A stretch of 64,000 nt of DNA from contig CM106585.1 of NCBI GenBank assembly GCA_048013815.1, forward strand, positions 8,308,001 through 8,372,000. Direction: 5' to 3'. The stretch comes from Setoptus koraiensis. Its lineage: Eukaryota > Arthropoda. Below, one piece after another: positions 60,081 to 64,000 of this stretch. Within the stretch, counting starts at the first letter, position 1, and each line of letters starts with the position of its first letter. Under the pieces are notes generated by a model. The model saw nothing but the letters and a program-made list of their open reading frames with translations, was not told where the DNA came from and did no database searches. Position numbers and translations under genes: made by a program.

Positions 60081-60128
60081 GCAAGTGAGCAAGTGAGCAA
60101 GTGAGCAAGTGAGCAAGTGAGCAAGTGT
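60081..60128. repeat. 8-base tandem repeat GCAAGTGA
   Basis: Six identical copies of GCAAGTGA. Confidence 0.95.
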
Positions 60129-60786
60129 GAGCTCAAGAGAGTGAATGCGAAATTAATCACGAGAGGAAGTTGGAGTGACTTTGATCATCAAACAGGCAAC
60201 AACGAGCGCACATTTCATGCACATCATTTGCATGCCGTCGTTTAAATCATCATCATCGTGTGCTTGACCACCATCAAACTCACCTGGCGAAGCGCTCTCA
60301 TCCATCTTCATCATGGGCAAGTGGCGTTGCCGTGGCTGTTGCCGCTGTGGCGACCATTTGTTTTAATCATCGTTTGTTTGGCTCTATTTCCTCGGCGCTG
60401 GCGGCAGCAGCCTCTAAATCACGGCTACCACCGCGCTGGTCACTCTGCACCGGCCACCGACCGGCCACCGACTGGCCGCACAAACAGCGGCCAGAGTTGG
60501 CCTGAGAAAGTTGCCGGCTCGCTCGACGCCCACAAGTTTCCTTTTTGGCCCTGGTTGCCATTGATGACGCCATTCCGGCTGATATACGCATACGCTCAAT
60601 GGTCAGCTGGGATAGGCTGTGCAAGAGTGTGCGATCCGACAAAAAGTTGTCGGATAAAATTTGTAAACTGCTCTCGCTCTCACTACAGCGTCCTAACAGC
60701 CATATATGTGTATGTGTGTTACATTTATGATGATGGCTTGCCATTCAACAATTATGGTCATAATTCGGCTGACCGGCCGAATCGCC

Positions 60787-60912
60787 GGCAACAACAACAA
60801 CAGCAACAACAGCATCAACAACGACAGCAACAACAGCAACAACGGCAACAACAACGGCAACAACAACGGCAACAACAACGGCAACAACAGCAACAACAAC
60901 GGCGACGACAAC
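60787..60912. repeat. CAA/CGG trinucleotide tract
   Basis: About 125 bases of ACAACA with regularly spaced ACGGCA; five near-identical 15-base subunits lie at 60838-60903. Confidence 0.85.
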
Positions 60913-61840
60913 AATTTGCTGTTGCTGGTGCAACGAGTGCCGGCCAATAATGGCCGCATCAATCAATTGCTGCCAATTGATAGAGCCATGCACCGATGCA
61001 ACCAACGCCAGCCCGTCGCAGTGCCAGCCTTTTAAAATCTACAACTATCAAGATCATTAGACCAACTAATTTGTCAGTGCCAGCTGATTTGTGTGCCAAA
61101 TTGGTGGCCGTTGTTGCATTCTTATAACACTCACTCATAACTCATGGCTCGCAACAACAGAGCCAGCGAGAGAGAAGATAAAGTGGGCGTCGGCCATTAC
61201 GTAATTGTTTCTTTTCAGGCGCTTCTCATTATACATCATATATTATGTAACGTATAACATATAATAATAATAATATATGTTATTGAGCGCTCATTGGAGA
61301 TGCTGGCCGCTCAATAACAACGAGAACGCTCAATAACAACGAAAACATTCAATGAGACTCTCATTATGAGAGCTCGAACGGCTCGGCCACCAAGCCCACT
61401 TGTTGGGCAGCTAGATACAGGCAGGTCGGCGTCAATGCGAGCTATCAATGTGAGCTATCAGTGAGTAGACTATACTCAAAAGAGTCAGTAGAGGCGCTGC
61501 AAACAACAATCCGGCAATCCGGCAATTCAACCGTCTGACCACGAGAGAGCGAGTTATTTTGTGATAACAGTTTGTGCAATAATGTGCTCAAGCGAGCGAT
61601 TGCAATCGTTGAAATATCAATCGCTCACGCTGTAAATGCTGCAAATAAATGTGAGCAAATAAAGTGACGGCCACCAGTAATGAGAGTTAGACAATAATTG
61701 AACAACAATTCCTGTTTGCCCCTTCGTACGCACAACAAGTGATTATTTAAATTAATTATTTCACTCGGGCCACTTGTGAGTCCATTGACAATTGATTCAC
61801 GCCCAGTGTTACAGCGTGCCACCATTGGCCGTGCACTAAC

Positions 61841-61894
61841 CGGTGACTGAACTGGTGACTGAACCGGTGACTGAACCGGTGACTGAACCGGTGG
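61841..61894. repeat. 12-base tandem repeat CGGTGACTGAAC
   Basis: Four and a half copies with one base changed in the first junction (ACTGG for ACCGG). Confidence 0.9.
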
Positions 61895-62569
61895 CTAGAC
61901 TCTGGCGACTGGAGAGAAAATTTATGCCATCGGGCCGGCCCAGATTGACTGCACACATTAGAGATGAGCAATCACATTTGCATCTGAATTAATTACGTGA
62001 TAAGCTCTCAATTGTGTGCTAAGCCGTCGTTAAGATCATGGCGAGAGATTAGTTTGTTCGTCGTGATTAATTAACACAAATCGTCATCTGTCAGCGAGTG
62101 TCAGCTGTTAAATTATGGCCATAACATAACATGCCCATTACATACATTACTAGTACATGTTACATTATATAATACATAATATGTAAGCAGCCAATTGACA
62201 GATAGTGGCAGTTATGAGAAGCGTCTGCACTTGTTCCAATCAGCTGCTAATTGGGCAAGCGCCAACAGGCACAAGTCGAGCATGACAGTCCGATGACAGT
62301 CAACAAACGACGACAAACACATACAACAACAACAACAACAACAAACGAACCAATTGTGCAACAGCGTCGAGCGCGTGCTCCGGCCAGCAGCGGCACAAAT
62401 ATCCGATTTGCCGACAGCGACTATCGGCAGACAAAAAACATACAAGAAAACACAGATAACGCGATGGACATGAAACAAAAAACTGACAACTGTTTGCCTA
62501 TTGTCACTATTGCATGGGTGGCGGCGACACTTTCAATCGGGGCCAGATCACTGACAGAATAATTTAGAT

Positions 62570-62986
62570 ATGGGTCAAAAATGGTGCTGTCAATGGGGCA
62601 CGAAAGCTGGCCCGACGAGACGAGTATCGGACAGCAGAAACAGGCCCACGGATAAGAGCCACAACAGTAGGTCAAAATCAAAACGGGCCCGGCAACAGGA
62701 AGCTTGTGAGGCCGACAAGTTGCAGTCGGGCCGACAGAGGGGCCAGCGCAAAGAACAAATGGACACTCGGTTGTTGAAGGAATCGCCAGAAGAGGCGCGT
62801 CGTCGATTGATTGCGGACGCCGCGCTCACCGGGGCCGTCATTCGTGGCAGCAAATCGCCGGCGGCAGCGGACAGCGCCACCAACGAATCGTTTCCGCCGC
62901 CCGAATTGCTAGAATCAAGCCGCTCGGACTCGCATGGTTTGACGCCCAAATCCGCGCCCTCTTCCGGCCCGTTCGACTACCGTTGA
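62570..62986 (+). CDS. Possible orphan terminal exon, unknown protein
   Basis: A frame of 138 codons ends at 62986. Its second half uses mostly G/C third positions, like the Skeletor-type exon next door and unlike the surrounding repeats. The predicted sequence has a basic Lys/Arg/Gln-rich first half, then KESPEEARRRLIADAALTG and a Ser/Pro-rich tail ending GPFDYR. Acceptor-like AGs occur just before and within the start (for example ...CGGACAGCAG near 62635), so it may be the last exon of a gene with distant upstream exons. I do not recognise the family. It converges on the gene at the right edge. Chance openness cannot be excluded. Confidence 0.35.
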   Translation: MGQKWCCQWGTKAGPTRRVSDSRNRPTDKSHNSRSKSKRARQQEACEADKLQSGRQRGQRKEQMDTRLLKESPEEARRRLIADAALTGAVIRGSKSPAAADSATNESFPPPELLESSRSDSHGLTPKSAPSSGPFDYR

Positions 62987-63010
62987 GCGGGCTTGAGTGG
63001 GCGTCGTTGA

Positions 63011-63016
63011 TTTATT
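63011..63016 (-). terminator. Candidate poly(A) signal of Skeletor-type gene
   Basis: AATAAA on the minus strand lies about 400 bases past the stop; the 3' untranslated region would include the 12-base repeat. Confidence 0.35.
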
Positions 63017-63228
63017 ACATTTGCATCATTTTGCATCATTTGTGGTCGACAACAAGTCATCAATGGCAACACACACACACTGATTGGCAATTAGTTAATT
63101 ATGGGCCACTGATCACCAATCGACCAATCAACCAATTACCAATCACCAATTACCGGTCAACAATCAACAGCTGACATTGAGGCAATCGATCAGCCATTAT
63201 TGACGCGACTGATCGATGTGGACTGGCC

Positions 63229-63381
63229 CGAATTCGGACGTGAATTTGGATGCGGATTCGAATGCGGATTTGAATGTGGATTTGATTGTGAATTTGTTGG
63301 TGAATTTGTTGGTGAATTTGCTGGTGAATTTGCTGGCGAATTTGCTGGTGAATTTGCTGGTGAATTTGCTGGTGAATTTGA
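63229..63381. repeat. 12-base tandem repeat GGTGAATTTGCT
   Basis: About 12-13 units: older copies (tgcggatttgaa type) on the left and near-identical GGTGAATTTGCT copies on the right. It ends about 30 bases from the stop of the neighbouring gene. Confidence 0.9.
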
Positions 63382-63411
63382 ACTAGTGTTGAATTGTATC
63401 AGTTGCGTAAA

Positions 63412-64000
63412 TCAATTGTTTGCCGGCTGCTCGTCGCTGACCAGTATCTTCCAGCCCATGTTGCGCTGCGTCCAACTCTGATAATAAACGACGTCCGGCG
63501 TGCTCACGTTGGGCGTCCACTGCAAAATGCCCGCCTGGCCGGCCAGACAGGTGTAATTGAGACTGGACCGGAACTGGGCAAACGATTGGTGTGTGTCCGC
63601 TTTTCTAATGTCGTTGATGTTGTTGGGCAGCCACGAGCACAGTCGGCCCACGCCCGTGGGCACCGGCTTGCCCACGGGCCCGTGCTGTTTGCTCGGCTCA
63701 AACTCAATGCCCGCAAATATTTTCTGTTGGCGCCGTTGTGTCACATTCTGCAAATAATATCCGCCATACGGATCGTCCGTTATGTACAACGGATGATAGA
63801 ACCGGTAAGACTGGTCAAATGTTTGTCCGCCCTCCACCCTAAATGTGTACGTTTTGCCCCGTTGAACGTGCAAAATGGGCGCTATCAATCCGTTTATGTA
63901 CCACACCAGACCCGCCGATCCGTGGCCGGTCATTTTCAGGTAGCCCTTGGTGACGCCAGGATGACCCAAGCGAGCATAAAAGGTTGTCGCTGTCTTGTTC
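63412..64000 (-). CDS. Skeletor/Knickkopf-type protein, C-terminus (partial)
   Basis: This is the 3' exon of a gene continuing beyond the right edge; the frame is open from 64000 to the stop at 63412 (195 residues visible). The sequence matches the C-terminal cupredoxin-like domain of the Skeletor/Knickkopf family: VWYINGLIAPILHVQRGKTY, FYHPLYITDDPYGGY, QQKIFAGIEFEP, then GQAGILQWTPN, PDVVYYQSWTQRNMGWKI. Knickkopf organises and protects chitin in insect cuticle; Skeletor was first described as a spindle-matrix protein and shares the DM13-DOMON layout. The DM13 and DOMON parts would lie off the window. YITDDPYGGY favours Skeletor over Knickkopf, but assignment between them is not safe from this part. 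Confidence 0.85.
   Translation of the reverse strand, partial: NKTATTFYARLGHPGVTKGYLKMTGHGSAGLVWYINGLIAPILHVQRGKTYTFRVEGGQTFDQSYRFYHPLYITDDPYGGYYLQNVTQRRQQKIFAGIEFEPSKQHGPVGKPVPTGVGRLCSWLPNNINDIRKADTHQSFAQFRSSLNYTCLAGQAGILQWTPNVSTPDVVYYQSWTQRNMGWKILVSDEQPANN

Larger units (their letters stand above)
44214..63411. other. Long gene-poor interval rich in minisatellites
   Basis: About 19 kb between the egl 5' end and the 3' end of the Skeletor-type gene. Many short frames exist on both strands, but nearly all arise from simple repeats. I recognise no gene except a possible exon at 62570-62986. The first 1-3 kb should carry the egl promoter and perhaps leader exons. Composition is heterogeneous; 52621-52680 has 38 G+C of 60 by eye. 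Confidence 0.6.

Noticed and set aside
44214-63411. Retroviral, Polinton or LINE remains in the repeat interval
   Set aside because: No reverse transcriptase, integrase, capsid or polymerase motif and no long terminal repeats were seen.
1-64000. tRNA, 5S rRNA, U-snRNA genes or a CRISPR array
   Set aside because: No cloverleaf with A and B boxes, no known snRNA or 5S core and no regularly spaced repeat-spacer pattern was found by eye; a covariance-model scan would be decisive.

Overview
The window is nuclear DNA of an arthropod, most likely a chelicerate and plausibly a mite. The reasons are a very large chitin-binding (Rebers-Riddiford) cuticle protein, an Egalitarian orthologue, a Skeletor/Knickkopf-type gene, compact genes with no intron or one short intron (about 90-160 bases in the left part), and Gln/Asn-rich low-complexity coding sequence. 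The species call is inference.

Left third (1-24.4 kb) is gene-dense. TMEM9 (+), PIP4P/TMEM55 (-) and the V-ATPase C subunit (+) come first, three genes tied to the lysosomal proton pump. CDC6 (-) follows, then a Tc1-type MITE, a short Nup50-like nucleoporin (+) that overlaps tail-to-tail with SNAPC1 (-), the proteasome beta1 subunit PSMB6 (-) and ANAPC4 (+) on one divergent promoter region, and a two-exon cuticle protein of roughly 1,850 residues (-). Several of these are core cell-cycle or protein-turnover genes (CDC6, PSMB6, ANAPC4).

The middle (24.41-32.6 kb) is an abrupt, extremely AT-rich block with no recognisable gene. It ends in a gap of exactly 500 N (32607-33106), so it is a contig end joined by scaffolding. 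After the gap come non-coding sequence, a complete two-exon neutral ceramidase (+), a three-copy tandem repeat with stem-loops, and egalitarian (-).

The right part (44.2-63.4 kb) is a long gene-poor stretch packed with many unrelated minisatellites, CAA/CAG-type microsatellites and palindromes. It may contain one orphan coding exon (62570-62986). The window ends in the C-terminus of a Skeletor/Knickkopf-type cuticle gene (-).

No retroviral or Polinton-like element, CRISPR array, rRNA or tRNA gene was recognised. No single new system stands out. The best leads are the giant cuticle protein, the Nup50 with a Gln/Asn linker in place of FG repeats, the pseudo-exonuclease Egalitarian with an LC8-like tail motif, the stem-loop repeat between the two converging genes, the minisatellite-dense interval and the AT-rich block.
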